The position numbers and the translations under genes were made by a program. Shown here piece by piece: positions 17,878 through 26,002 of a DNA stretch of 64,000 nt. This DNA comes from Nocardia tengchongensis (GTDB taxonomy: Bacteria; Actinomycetota; Actinomycetes; Mycobacteriales; Mycobacteriaceae). Each line of letters starts with the position of its first letter. The first letter of the stretch is position 1. The DNA is taken from positions 7,942,013-8,006,012 of the forward strand of contig NZ_CP074371.1 in the NCBI RefSeq assembly GCF_018362975.1. Reading direction: 5' to 3'. The notes beneath the pieces were generated by a model. The model was given only the letters and a program-made list of their open reading frames with translations. It searched no databases and had not been told where the DNA came from.

Positions 17878-18741
17878 CTACCCCGTGAACGTAATCGCCG
17901 AGTTGAAGCCCCACAGGGACAGCGACATCACCATGTCCATGGCCACGATGGCCACCGACGACGCGCGGACCGCCTTACCCGAGGCAATGCCCACGCCCTC
18001 CGGACCGCCGGTCGCGAAAAAGCCGAAGTAGCAGTGGATCAGGATCACCACCACCGCGAACACGGCCACCTTCACCACCGCCGCGATCACGTCGAAGCCG
18101 GAGACGAACTGGAAGAAATAGTGGTCGTACACACCGGCCGAGGCCCCGTGCACCAAGGTGATCAATCCCCGGCAGGCCGCGTACGACAGGATCAGCGCGA
18201 TCAGGAAGGTCGGCACGATCGCGACCGCGCCCGCCAGCACGCGGGTGGTCACCACGAAGGGAACCGAACGCAGACCGAGGGATTCGATGGCGTCGATCTC
18301 CTCGGAGATGCGCATCGAGCCGATCTCGGCGGTCATGCGGCAGCCCGCCTGCGCGGCGAAACCGATGGCCGCCACGATCGGGGCCAGCTCACGGGTGGTG
18401 GCGTAGGCCGACACCAGACCCGACACCGGGCCCATGCCCAGCATGTCGAGGGTGGTGAAGGATTCGACCGCCACCGAGGCGCCCATGACCAGACCCAGCA
18501 CGATCATCATCGGCACCGTGCCGCCGCCCACGATCACCGAGCCGCGACCCCAGGTCATATCCGAGATCGCGCGCATGGTCTCCGCGCGATACCGCTTCAG
18601 CGTCAACGGAATCGACGACAGCACCTGCCAGACGAAGGCCAGCGTGAAGCCCAGGTTCTCCGCCCGGCGCAGGATCAAGCCCCGCTTGCGATAGGCGCGC
18701 GCGGCCCAGCCCAGCCCCTTGGGCACGTAGGTAGCCGACAT
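17878..18741 (-). CDS. YrbEB, MlaE-family permease
   Basis: A 287-aa inner-membrane permease subunit of the Mce transporter, which would pair with YrbEA and an MceG-type ATPase encoded elsewhere. Seen: MlaE core with hydrophobic helices, the conserved EIGSMRISEEIDAIESLGLRSVPFVVTTRVLAG loop, and a terminal pair of helices. ATG 18741 overlaps the YrbEA stop by one base (TGATG). Much longer in-frame extensions upstream lie inside yrbEA. Confidence 0.93.
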   Translation of the reverse strand: MSATYVPKGLGWAARAYRKRGLILRRAENLGFTLAFVWQVLSSIPLTLKRYRAETMRAISDMTWGRGSVIVGGGTVPMMIVLGLVMGASVAVESFTTLDMLGMGPVSGLVSAYATTRELAPIVAAIGFAAQAGCRMTAEIGSMRISEEIDAIESLGLRSVPFVVTTRVLAGAVAIVPTFLIALILSYAACRGLITLVHGASAGVYDHYFFQFVSGFDVIAAVVKVAVFAVVVILIHCYFGFFATGGPEGVGIASGKAVRASSVAIVAMDMVMSLSLWGFNSAITFTG

Positions 18742-19577
18742 CAGGCCAGCCTGGTGGGCAGGAACAGATCGGTGATCTGCGTGGCGACCAGGTTCACCGT
18801 CACGATCGACACCACCGACAACACCACCGCCGCGTTCACGGCGTCGGCGACACCCCGCGGGCCGCCCTTCGCCTCGAGCCCGCGCTGGCAGGCGATGATC
18901 ACCACGAGGAAACCGAAGATGACGGCCTTCAACAGCGACACCCACACATCGGCGGTGGTGGTGAAGGACCCGAAAGTGGACCAGTACGAGCCCGGCGTCA
19001 CGCCCTGCCGGCCGATGGCGACGCCGTAACCGGCCAGCACGCCCACGAAAATGATGAGCACGTTCAGCAGCGGCGCCACGAAGACCATCGCCACCAGCCG
19101 CGGGATCACCAGGCGGTGAATCGGGCTGATGCCCATGGTGTTCAGCGCGTCGATCTCCTCGCGGATGGTGCGCGCGCCCAGATCCGCGGCCAGCGCCGCC
19201 GCGCCCGCGCCGCCCAGCAGGAAGCCGGTGGCCAGGGGTGCGCCCTGCTTGATCACGCCCAGGCCGCCGGTCGCGCCGAGCAGCGAATCCGCGCCGAGGG
19301 TGTGAATCAGATTGCCCACCTGCACCGAGACGATGACGCCGAACGGAATCGCGATGAGGATGGCCGGAATCGCGGTGACGGTGATGAGCCGCCACGCCTG
19401 CAGGATCGCCTCTTTCCACTGGAACTGGCGACGCGCGATATCGGTGACGGTCCCGATCACGGCTTCCTCGGCGATCCCGACCGCGCGGCCGAAGGTGCGT
19501 AGCGACGCCACCGAGGTGCTGGAGGAGTTGTCCCGCACGATGCGCACCGCGGACCGGCTCTGGACGGCCCGGGTCAT
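18741..19577 (-). CDS. YrbEA, MlaE-family permease
   Basis: A 278-aa permease, first gene of the mce operon. Seen: several hydrophobic helices, the MlaE signature DLGARTIREEIDALNTMGISPIHRLVIPR (about 150-178) and a C-terminal helix pair. ATG 19577 is chosen as the first codon of the conserved N-terminus; the Shine-Dalgarno is weak (AAGAAG). An in-frame GTG at 19655 would add 26 Arg/Pro-rich residues. The upstream region carries the operator-like palindromes described separately. Confidence 0.9.
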   Translation of the reverse strand: MTRAVQSRSAVRIVRDNSSSTSVASLRTFGRAVGIAEEAVIGTVTDIARRQFQWKEAILQAWRLITVTAIPAILIAIPFGVIVSVQVGNLIHTLGADSLLGATGGLGVIKQGAPLATGFLLGGAGAAALAADLGARTIREEIDALNTMGISPIHRLVIPRLVAMVFVAPLLNVLIIFVGVLAGYGVAIGRQGVTPGSYWSTFGSFTTTADVWVSLLKAVIFGFLVVIIACQRGLEAKGGPRGVADAVNAAVVLSVVSIVTVNLVATQITDLFLPTRLA

Positions 19578-19728
19578 CGGGGGACTGCTTCTTCGAGACG
19601 GCGGAACCGACGCGGGGTGACGAGCTTCAAATTTCTTCTCCGTGATCGGCAACACTGCCTGCCATCAAAGCTAATGGTTACCCGGAGTTACAACAAATCG
19701 GGATCAAGTGTGACCGGAGCCTCTAAGT

Positions 19729-19740
19729 TACCGATCGGTA
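19729..19740. promoter_or_regulatory. TACCGATCGGTA palindrome upstream of mce operon
   Basis: A perfect 12-bp palindrome 150 bp upstream of yrbEA, with TetR-operator-like symmetry. Its half-site TTACCG is shared with the 22-bp palindrome at 45282-45303. Confidence 0.5.
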
Positions 19741-19793
19741 CCCCGCTCGTCGGTCCCGGTCAGCGGGACGAAGTGCCATGTGACCTGGGATTC

Positions 19794-19807
19794 TAGAACG
19801 TGTTATC
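19794..19807. promoter_or_regulatory. KstR-like candidate site
   Basis: TAGAACGTGTTATC fits the remembered KstR consensus TnnAACnnGTTnnA except at its last base. KstR controls cholesterol-uptake mce operons in related genera. Regulation here is inferred only. Confidence 0.35.
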
Positions 19808-19959
19808 AGAGCGGAACGGCTATAACCATGACTTCCGACACCCGGCGAGCAGACCCCCGGAGGCGGTTTCCGGAGCCTCGGCGATACCTGAAGCCACATC
19901 GAGTGATCTCTCAGCAACCGTCGGTTTCCCCGTGAACCTCTGCACAACCCCCACGTGGC

Positions 19960-20211
19960 GTGTTCACTGTCGCTGTGGATAACTCACACTCGCGTGTGGA
20001 TAACACGGTCTCGGCCGTGCTGCACACGATCGAGGCCGGCGACTGGGCCGAGTTCGCGAAACTCGTGCACCCCTATGTGCACTGGACCGAGAACGGACAC
20101 ACCACCCGCGGACGCACCCGGGTCATGGCACTGCTGTCGCAGCACCACACCACCGCGCCCGCCACCTCCTACGAACTACGCGACGGCCAGGTCTACCGCT
20201 GGGACTCGTGA
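19960..20211 (+). CDS. Small NTF2/SnoaL-like protein
   Basis: An 83-aa single-domain protein. The core VLHTIEAGDWAEFAKLVHPYVHWTENGHTTRGRTRVMALLSQH has the NTF2-like pattern (helix, then a strand with H/W residues), shorter than usual SnoaL proteins. The start is uncertain: GTG 19960, 19975 and 19996 are all in frame and none has a clear ribosome site. The last two overlap the DnaA-box matches, so the first residues may not be coding. It is convergent with the antiporter gene, 6 bp away. Confidence 0.6.
   Translation: MFTVAVDNSHSRVDNTVSAVLHTIEAGDWAEFAKLVHPYVHWTENGHTTRGRTRVMALLSQHHTTAPATSYELRDGQVYRWDS
19974..20003. promoter_or_regulatory. Two DnaA-box matches, 21 bp apart
   Basis: TGTGGATAA occurs at 19974-19982 and 19995-20003. 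Each is the exact complement of the consensus DnaA box TTATCCACA. Same orientation, two helical turns apart. Confidence 0.5.
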
Positions 20212-20217
20212 CCGCCG

Positions 20218-21315
20218 CTACGGGCTGACCGCCAGAAAAACGAAGGCCGAGAACAACACCAGGTGCACACAGCCCTGGAGCAGGGTCGCGCGACCCGGCA
20301 CCACGGTCAGCGCGCCGACCACCACGGTCAGCGCCAGCAGCACCATCTGGGTCGCCCCCAGGCCGAGCATGAGCGGGCCCTCGATCCAGATCGAGACCAG
20401 CGCGATGGCCGGAATGGTCAGGCCGATACTGGCCATGGCCGAACCCAGCGCCAGGTTCAGCGAGATCTGCACCCGCTCGCCGCGGGCCGCGCGCACGGCC
20501 GCGATGGTTTCCGGCAGCAGCACCAGCAGCGCGATCACCACACCGACCGCCGACGGCGGCAGCCCAGCCGCGGCGATACCGGATTCGATATTGGGCGAAA
20601 CCACCTTCGCCAGGCCGACCACACCGATCAGCGCAACCAGCAGCAAACCCAGACTGCGCAGTGCTTCGTTCTTGGTGGGCGGCTCGTCGTGTTCCTCGAC
20701 GGCCGTGTCGGCCACCCCCTCCACAGGCAGGAAGTCGTCCGGATGCCGGACCGTCTGCACCATGACGAAGACGCCGTAGAGGACCAGTGACGCGACCGCC
20801 GCGAAGATCAGCTGCGAGGCCGAGAAGACCGGGCCCGGCTCACTGGTGGTGAAGGTGGGCAGCACCAGACTCAGCGTCGCCAGGGTCGCGACCGTGGCCA
20901 GCGCCGCGCCCGTGCCCTCGGCATTGAAGACCGCGACCCGCCGACGCAACGCTGCCACCAGCAGTGACAGGCCGAAAATGCCGTTGCAGGTGATCATGAC
21001 GGCCGCGAAGACGGTGTCGCGGGCCAGCGAGGCGGCCTTGTCTCCACTGGAGATCATCAGCATGACGATCAGTCCGACCTCGATGATGGTCACCGCCACC
21101 GCCAGGATCAGCGACCCGAACGGCTCGCCCACCCGGTGCGCGACGATCTCCGCGTGATGCACCGCCGACAGCACCGCTCCGATCAGCCAGGCCGCCACCA
21201 GTACCGCCAGCCCCGGGTTCAATTCCCGGCCCCAGGCGGCGGCCAGCACCAGGGCCGCCGCTACCGGGACGATGACCGACCAGTACCGCTTGCAGAGACG
21301 CACCATGACCGCCAT
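20218..21315 (-). CDS. ChaA-like calcium/cation:proton antiporter
   Basis: A 365-aa membrane protein of the CaCA superfamily with about 11 predicted helices. Two inverted repeats carry acidic motifs: SLILAVAVTIIEVGLIVMLM (about 68-87) and a second near VIALLVLLPETIAAVRAA. A cytosolic acidic loop (HDEPPTKNEALRS) separates the halves. It would export Ca2+, Na+ or K+ in exchange for protons. ATG 21315 or 21306 can serve; 21315 is used because GGGA lies just upstream. It is divergent from the VIT1-like transporter, which suggests a shared metal or ion theme. Confidence 0.85.
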   Translation of the reverse strand: MAVMVRLCKRYWSVIVPVAAALVLAAAWGRELNPGLAVLVAAWLIGAVLSAVHHAEIVAHRVGEPFGSLILAVAVTIIEVGLIVMLMISSGDKAASLARDTVFAAVMITCNGIFGLSLLVAALRRRVAVFNAEGTGAALATVATLATLSLVLPTFTTSEPGPVFSASQLIFAAVASLVLYGVFVMVQTVRHPDDFLPVEGVADTAVEEHDEPPTKNEALRSLGLLLVALIGVVGLAKVVSPNIESGIAAAGLPPSAVGVVIALLVLLPETIAAVRAARGERVQISLNLALGSAMASIGLTIPAIALVSIWIEGPLMLGLGATQMVLLALTVVVGALTVVPGRATLLQGCVHLVLFSAFVFLAVSP

Positions 21316-21400
21316 CGTCCCAGCAAACCATCCGCTTCCCCCGGAAATGGGAGGCATGCCTCGCCCGACCACGCTGCCGCATGAGTCGCCCACGGTGAAT

Positions 21401-21406
21401 TACGCT
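21401..21406 (+). promoter_or_regulatory. -10 hexamer TACGCT placed for a leaderless GTG
   Basis: TACGCT ends 6 nt before GTG 21413 and supports that start for the VIT1-like gene. Confidence 0.4.
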
Positions 21407-21412
21407 GCTCAC

Positions 21413-22153
21413 GTGGACGACACCGGAGCGGGAACTACCGACGCAACGCAGCCGCACCCGCACGAGCCGCACGGCACCGGCCTCTCGGCCAAACTCAACT
21501 GGCTGCGGGCCGGCGTGCTCGGCGCCAATGACGGCATCGTCTCCACCGCCGGACTGGTGGTCGGCGTCGCCGCCGCGTCCACCGAAACGAACGCCATCCT
21601 CACCGCGGGCATCGCGGGACTCGCCGCGGGCGCGATCTCCATGGCGGTGGGTGAATACGTCTCGGTCAGCACCCAACGCGACACCGAACGCGCTCTGCTG
21701 TCCAAGGAGAAGCGGGAGCTCACCGATGAGCCGGAGTACGAGCTGGCCGAGCTGACCGACATCTACCGAGCCAAGGGCCTGAGCACCGAGACCGCACGCC
21801 AGGTGGCCGAGGAACTCACCGCCCACGACGCCTTCGCCGCGCACGCCGAGGCCGAATTGGGTTTGGATCCGCACGATCTCACCAATCCGTGGCATGCCGC
21901 GCTGTCCTCTGCCATCGCCTTCACCGTCGGCGCGATCCTGCCGTTGCTGGCCATCCTGCTCCCCCCGACCCAGTGGCGCATCCCGGTCTGTTTCGCCGCG
22001 GTGCTGGTGGCGCTGGCCCTGACCGGCTCGGTGAGCGCCCGCCTGGGCGGCGCCAATCCGCGCCGCGCCGTGCTGCGCGTGGTCCTCGGCGGCGCGCTGG
22101 CCATGGCCGTCACCTACGGCATCGGCCAGCTCGCGGGCGTCGCCGGAATCTGA
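21413..22153 (+). CDS. VIT1/CCC1-family transporter
   Basis: A 246-aa membrane protein that likely moves Fe2+ or Mn2+ out of the cytosol. Seen: the family start LNWLRAGVLGANDGIVSTAGLVVGVAAA (first helix), the second helix ending AGAISMAVGEYVSVSTQRDTE, a charged middle domain (about 85-150) and three C-terminal helices. The His/Pro-rich leader PHPHEPHG may bind metal. GTG 21413 is chosen for its -10 spacing; GTG 21395 or ATG 21356 would extend the N-terminus without a usable ribosome site. Confidence 0.85.
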   Translation: MDDTGAGTTDATQPHPHEPHGTGLSAKLNWLRAGVLGANDGIVSTAGLVVGVAAASTETNAILTAGIAGLAAGAISMAVGEYVSVSTQRDTERALLSKEKRELTDEPEYELAELTDIYRAKGLSTETARQVAEELTAHDAFAAHAEAELGLDPHDLTNPWHAALSSAIAFTVGAILPLLAILLPPTQWRIPVCFAAVLVALALTGSVSARLGGANPRRAVLRVVLGGALAMAVTYGIGQLAGVAGI

Positions 22154-22166
22154 CCCCGGCTCCGGC

Positions 22167-22604
22167 TCAGTCCGCGGGCGGCCCCGGATCAAGCGGCGGC
22201 GCGGGCACATTCGGCGGAGGGGCCCCGGGATTCACCAGCACCGGAATATCCACGGGACGTGGCGCGGCGGGCGGAAGCGGAGACGGGCGGGCCGCGGGTG
22301 CCGGAAGCGGTACGGGCGGAACCGAATTCAAGGGAACCGCCCCGCCGTGCGGCACGGGCGCGAACGGAACCTGGCCCGCCGGAGCAATATTCGGCGGATG
22401 CTGGGCCGGGGCGTGGCGATCGTGGCGCAGCCGGGGCACATTCACGATCGAGGTATCGGCGACCGGGCTCGACGCGGCGGACGTGAGCAGCATGCCCGCC
22501 CCGACACCCCCGGCCATGAGCAGGGCGGCCAGCAGTACCTGCCCCAAGCGGCGCGGGTCGAGATCGCCCGCGTCACGCTGGATTTCGTCGGCGGTTCCGA
22601 GCAT
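22167..22604 (-). CDS. Proline-rich membrane-anchored protein
   Basis: A 145-aa protein with a short acidic cytosolic start (LGTADEIQRDAGDLDPRR), one membrane helix (about 21-44, LGQVLLAALLMAGGVGAGMLLTSA) and an exported tail made mainly of Pro, Ala and Val ending NPGAPPPNVPAPPLDPGPPAD. ATG 22604 has GGAGG with 7-nt spacing. It is 33 bp downstream of a larger gene of the same design, so the two probably form an operon. No named family recognised; a role in spanning the cell wall is only a guess. Confidence 0.7.
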   Translation of the reverse strand: MLGTADEIQRDAGDLDPRRLGQVLLAALLMAGGVGAGMLLTSAASSPVADTSIVNVPRLRHDRHAPAQHPPNIAPAGQVPFAPVPHGGAVPLNSVPPVPLPAPAARPSPLPPAAPRPVDIPVLVNPGAPPPNVPAPPLDPGPPAD

Positions 22605-22637
22605 GGCGGTCCTCCTTCGGATTCCGCGTCGCGCGGG

Positions 22638-23198
22638 TCAGGGCGCGGGCGGCGGCGGGGGCGGTGGCACCAGGAACGGGAGGATCGGGGCGAGAATGTC
22701 GGGCAGCGCGGGCGGCGGGGGCGGGGCGGGCGCGGGTTCCGGCGCGGGAGCCGGAGCGGGGGCGGGTGCGACCTCGACCGGAGCCGGAGGCGGAGCCGGG
22801 GGCACGTACTGCTCGGTTTGTGGTGCGGGAGCGGGGTTCTGCGCCACCGGGGCGGGCGGCGGAGGCGGCGGGGCCGCCGGACCGGGCGCGGGGGCGGGAC
22901 CGGGCGGCGAAGCGGGTGTGGGGGAATGAGCCGGGGACGGCGAGGTGGCACCGACCGGATGCTGGGTGGTGCTGGGCGCCGGACCGGCCGGCGCGTCGGG
23001 TCCACCCCGGCTGTTCCACCCCTCGCGCAGGGTGCCGCCGATCAGCGCGACCACCATGCCCACCGAGACCACGATCAGTGCGGCCAGCACTTTCGGCGAC
23101 ATCGCTCCCGGCGCGCTCAGTCCCGGGGTGCCCTCGGACCCGGCGGCGGATCCCTCGTCCGCCACCTCGGGTCTGTCCTGCACCGCACCCACACTCAC
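22638..23198 (-). CDS. Proline/alanine-rich membrane-anchored protein
   Basis: A 186-aa protein with a cytosolic start of about 30 residues, one membrane helix (about 35-55, VLAALIVVSVGMVVALIGG) and an exported low-complexity domain with PAPAPAPAP and PPPPPP runs, closing with a hydrophobic ALPDILAPILPFLVPPPP. GTG 23198 is preceded by AAGGAG with 5-nt spacing; the longer reading to 23258 has no ribosome site. First gene of the pair with 22167-22604. Confidence 0.7.
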   Translation of the reverse strand: MSVGAVQDRPEVADEGSAAGSEGTPGLSAPGAMSPKVLAALIVVSVGMVVALIGGTLREGWNSRGGPDAPAGPAPSTTQHPVGATSPSPAHSPTPASPPGPAPAPGPAAPPPPPPAPVAQNPAPAPQTEQYVPPAPPPAPVEVAPAPAPAPAPEPAPAPPPPPALPDILAPILPFLVPPPPPPPAP

Positions 23199-23352
23199 CG
23201 GGAACTCCTTCGGTCGGACGCCGACGCCGTAGATCCGAAAAGCTTCTCCTTCAGGCACGCTACACAGATTTGCCGAAAGGCAGAAGATTCCGGACGATAA
23301 GGAAATCGTTCCAGGTGGGTATCATTTCCAACTGGTTGCCATCAGATAGCGG

Positions 23353-24396
23353 TCAATCCATGGTGATGACCACCTTGCCGAACGGGTCCCCCTCCATGAA
23401 GTAGCGGTAAGCCTCGATCGACTGCTCGAACGGGTACACCCGGTCGATGACCGGCCGGACCCGGTGGGCGGTCAGTGCGGCGTTCATCGCCTCGAAATCG
23501 GCCCGGCTGCCCACCGCGATGCGGCGAATCGACACGAACTTGCCACCGAACAGGCTGGGCGGCTGCGGCTGCCCCGGCACCGGCGGAAACGCTCCGATCA
23601 GCGTCACCTGCGCGTTGTACGCCGCGGAGGCAACCGATTTGGGCAGCGTGGGCATGCCGACGGCCTCCACCGCGTGCTGAACGCCCTCGCCGCCGGTGAG
23701 CTCGAGCACCGCCCGCTCCCAGTCGGGCACCTCGACGCGATCGATCGCCTCGTCGGCGCCGAGTTTGCGCAACCGTTCCGCCTTCTCGGCGGAGGAGGTG
23801 ATCGAAATGACCCGCGCACCCAGCATTTTGGCGTGCTGGATCGCGGCCAGCGCCACCGTGCCGGTGCCGGTGGTCAGCACCGTCTCACCCGGCCCCGCCG
23901 GGATCGGCTTGGTCAGCGCGGCCCACGCGACCAGACCCGCGCAGGCCAGCGACGCCGCCTCCGCGTCGGAGAGGTACGCGGGCACATGAACCACCGAATC
24001 CTCCTCCAGCAGTGCGTAAGTGGCGAGCCACCCGTCGTGATTCGCGCCGTACTGCTGGGCGGAGGTCGCTTGCAGCTGGGGGCCGTCGTTCCAGGCGACG
24101 AAGTAGGTGCCGGCCACGCGATCACCGATCGCCGCGCGGGTCACCCCGCTCCCCACCGCGATCACGTCGCCGACGCCGTCGACCAGCGGCACCACACCGG
24201 GCGTGGCGGGCAGCACGTAGCTGCCGTCCATCAACATGATGTCGCGCCGATTCAACGCGGTGGCGCGCACCCGCACCACGACCTGACGCGGGCCCGGCTC
24301 CGGAATCTCCTGCACCGCGGTGGTGAGGCCGGTCAGGCCGCGCCGCGGTTCCAGGTGGTAGGCAACACCATTCGCGTTCTGCTTCTGTTCGCTCAT
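23353..24396 (-). CDS. Zinc-independent medium-chain dehydrogenase/quinone reductase
   Basis: A 347-aa MDR-superfamily NAD(P)H-dependent oxidoreductase. Seen: GroES-like N-terminus (VVVRVRATALNRRDIMLMDGSY), the nucleotide-binding TGTGTVALAAIQHAKMLGARVISITSSAEKAERLRKLGADEAID (about 165-210) and the C-terminal ALTAHRVRPVIDRVYPFEQSIEAYRYFMEGDPFGKVVI. The Cys/His zinc ligands are missing, as in quinone reductases. ATG 24396. It is divergent from an MmyB-type regulator with a 16-bp palindrome between them. Confidence 0.88.
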   Translation of the reverse strand: MSEQKQNANGVAYHLEPRRGLTGLTTAVQEIPEPGPRQVVVRVRATALNRRDIMLMDGSYVLPATPGVVPLVDGVGDVIAVGSGVTRAAIGDRVAGTYFVAWNDGPQLQATSAQQYGANHDGWLATYALLEEDSVVHVPAYLSDAEAASLACAGLVAWAALTKPIPAGPGETVLTTGTGTVALAAIQHAKMLGARVISITSSAEKAERLRKLGADEAIDRVEVPDWERAVLELTGGEGVQHAVEAVGMPTLPKSVASAAYNAQVTLIGAFPPVPGQPQPPSLFGGKFVSIRRIAVGSRADFEAMNAALTAHRVRPVIDRVYPFEQSIEAYRYFMEGDPFGKVVITMD

Positions 24397-24431
24397 GTCA
24401 CAGAGTCTGTTCCGGACGCGGCCGTGTGACG

Positions 24432-24447
24432 ATTCCCTGCAGGGAAT
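24432..24447. promoter_or_regulatory. 16-bp perfect palindrome, probable operator of the MmyB-type regulator
   Basis: ATTCCCTGCAGGGAAT is centred in the 85-bp divergent promoter. Position and perfect symmetry suit a dimeric helix-turn-helix regulator. Confidence 0.65.
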
Positions 24448-24481
24448 GGCAGCGCGGCCCGGCCGCGCACAGAGTGGAGGT

Positions 24482-25276
24482 ATGACAACCATGGCCGTGG
24501 CAGTGACCAGTCCGTTCGCACAGGAATTGCGCGGGTGGCGCACGCGTCGGCGGTTGAGCCAGCTCGACCTCGCCATCGCCGCGGAGACCAGCCAGCGGTA
24601 TCTGAGCTTCCTGGAGCAGGGCCGCTCGCATCCGGGACGGACCATGGTGGTGCGGCTGGCGGAGGTGCTCGGACTCTCCCTGCGGGAACGCAACGCGCTG
24701 CTGCTGACGGCCGGCTACGCCCCGCTCTTTCCCGAATCATCCTTGGACGCACCGGAACTCGGGGCGGTACGGCACGCGCTGGAAACCATCTTGCGCGGGC
24801 ATCTGCCCTATCCGGCCGTGGTGACCCGGCCCTTCGGCGTGCTGGTGGCGGCGAATCCGGCGTTCGAGCTGCTGACCGAGGGCTGCGCGCCGGAGCTGCT
24901 GACCGGAACGGTCAATGTACTGCGGCTGGCCCTGCATCCGGACGGGCTGGCGCGGCGGGTGGTGAACCTGCCGGAGTGGGGGCGGCACATCACCGACAGC
25001 CTGCGCAATCGCTCGAACCACAGCCCCGATCCGGCGTTGGACGCGCTGATCGCCGAGTTGGACGGCTACCTGCCGCCGGTCGAGCCCGGGCCCGGGCACC
25101 TGGGTTTCGCGGTGCCGCTGCGGCTCCGCTCCGAGGGTGGTGAGCTACGGCTCATCACCACCCTCACCTCGTTCGCGACGGCCACCGACATCACCCTGTC
25201 GGAACTGCATCTCGAGGCCTTCCTTCCCGCCGACCAGGCCACTTCCGATCTGCTGCGAGCCCGTTTCGGCGCCTGA
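24482..25276 (+). CDS. XRE-family regulator with MmyB-like ligand domain
   Basis: A 264-aa regulator. N-terminal Cro/CI-type helix-turn-helix (ELRGWRTRRRLSQLDLAIAAETSQRYLSFLEQGRSHPGRTMVVRLAEVLGLSLRERNALLLTAGY cut as residues about 14-78), followed by an MmyB-like ligand-binding domain (AVRHALETILRGHLPYPAVVTRPFGVLVAANPAFELL and the late LRLITTLTSFATATDITLSELHLEAFLPAD). ATG 24482 follows GGAGG. In actinobacteria this family commonly represses a divergent oxidoreductase; here that is the MDR gene. Confidence 0.9.
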   Translation: MTTMAVAVTSPFAQELRGWRTRRRLSQLDLAIAAETSQRYLSFLEQGRSHPGRTMVVRLAEVLGLSLRERNALLLTAGYAPLFPESSLDAPELGAVRHALETILRGHLPYPAVVTRPFGVLVAANPAFELLTEGCAPELLTGTVNVLRLALHPDGLARRVVNLPEWGRHITDSLRNRSNHSPDPALDALIAELDGYLPPVEPGPGHLGFAVPLRLRSEGGELRLITTLTSFATATDITLSELHLEAFLPADQATSDLLRARFGA

Positions 25277-25294
25277 GTACCGCTTGCGGGCCAT

Positions 25295-25324
25295 TACTCG
25301 TCGACGTATATTCGTAGACGAGTA
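25295..25324. promoter_or_regulatory. Inverted repeat upstream of padR
   Basis: TACTCGTC (25295-25302) and GACGAGTA (25317-25324) are perfect 8-bp arms around a 14-bp AT-rich spacer with a further ACG/CGT pair. It lies directly before the PadR ribosome site and is a likely autoregulatory operator. Confidence 0.6.
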
Positions 25325-25336
25325 AGGAGGTGCCGG

Positions 25337-26002
25337 ATGGCCCGCAAGCGCAAGGTCGCCAATCTGATGGGTCTGGCGGTGCTGTCCGCCGTGGTGCTGC
25401 AGCCCATGCACCGGTACGAGATCGCCGCACGGTTGCGGGCATGGGGCAAAGACAGCGACATGGGCATCAAATGGGGATCGCTCTACACCGTCGTGGACAA
25501 CCTCACCAAGCACGGCTTCCTCGAGATCACCGGCAGCGAGCGCGACGGCGCGCGGCCCGAGCGCACCATCTACCGCATCACCGACGCGGGCCGGGCCGAA
25601 CTCACCGACTGGACAAGGGAACTCGTCGCCGACCCGGAACCCGAGCAGCGCCGCTTCACGGCCGGACTCTCGGTGCTGTCGGTGCTGCCCCCGGACGAGG
25701 TCGTCGAGCTGCTCACCCAGCGAATCACCAAGCTGGACACCGTCATCGCCGAATCCCGGGCCCGCTTGGCCGCCCTGGCGGACACGGTGCCGCGGCTGTT
25801 CCTGATCGAGGACGATTACGAGCTGACCATGCTCGCCGCCGAGGCCACTTGGTCACGCGCACTGCGTGATTCGCTCGCCGACGGCAGCTTCCCCGACACG
25901 GAGGGCTGGCGGGCCTGGCACCGCGACGGCACTCTCCCCCGAGACCTGGCCGAGCTCGCGGCGGAAGGGGGCGCGAACACACCGCACACGCAGCACGACT
26001 GA
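25337..26002 (+). CDS. PadR-family transcriptional regulator
   Basis: A 221-aa regulator. The winged helix occupies residues about 1-95 (LAVLSAVVLQPMHRYEIAARLRAWG, then WGSLYTVVDNLTKHGFLEITGSERDGARPERTIYRITDAGRAELTDW). The C-terminal helical domain (about 110-200) is typical of Vir-type PadR proteins and forms the dimer. ATG 25337 has GGAGG upstream. The FAD monooxygenase 188 bp downstream on the same strand is the obvious candidate target. Confidence 0.9.
   Translation: MARKRKVANLMGLAVLSAVVLQPMHRYEIAARLRAWGKDSDMGIKWGSLYTVVDNLTKHGFLEITGSERDGARPERTIYRITDAGRAELTDWTRELVADPEPEQRRFTAGLSVLSVLPPDEVVELLTQRITKLDTVIAESRARLAALADTVPRLFLIEDDYELTMLAAEATWSRALRDSLADGSFPDTEGWRAWHRDGTLPRDLAELAAEGGANTPHTQHD

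Larger units (their letters stand above)
19578..19959. other. Control region between the mce operon and the NTF2-like gene
   Basis: About 380 bases with no gene. It holds TACCGATCGGTA (19729-19740) and a KstR-like site (19794-19807). It presumably contains the mce promoter on the minus strand and that of the small plus-strand gene. Confidence 0.55.

Noticed and set aside
19974..20003. Chromosomal origin of replication
   Set aside because: dnaA, dnaN and the usual cluster of many boxes are absent; two boxes alone do not make oriC.
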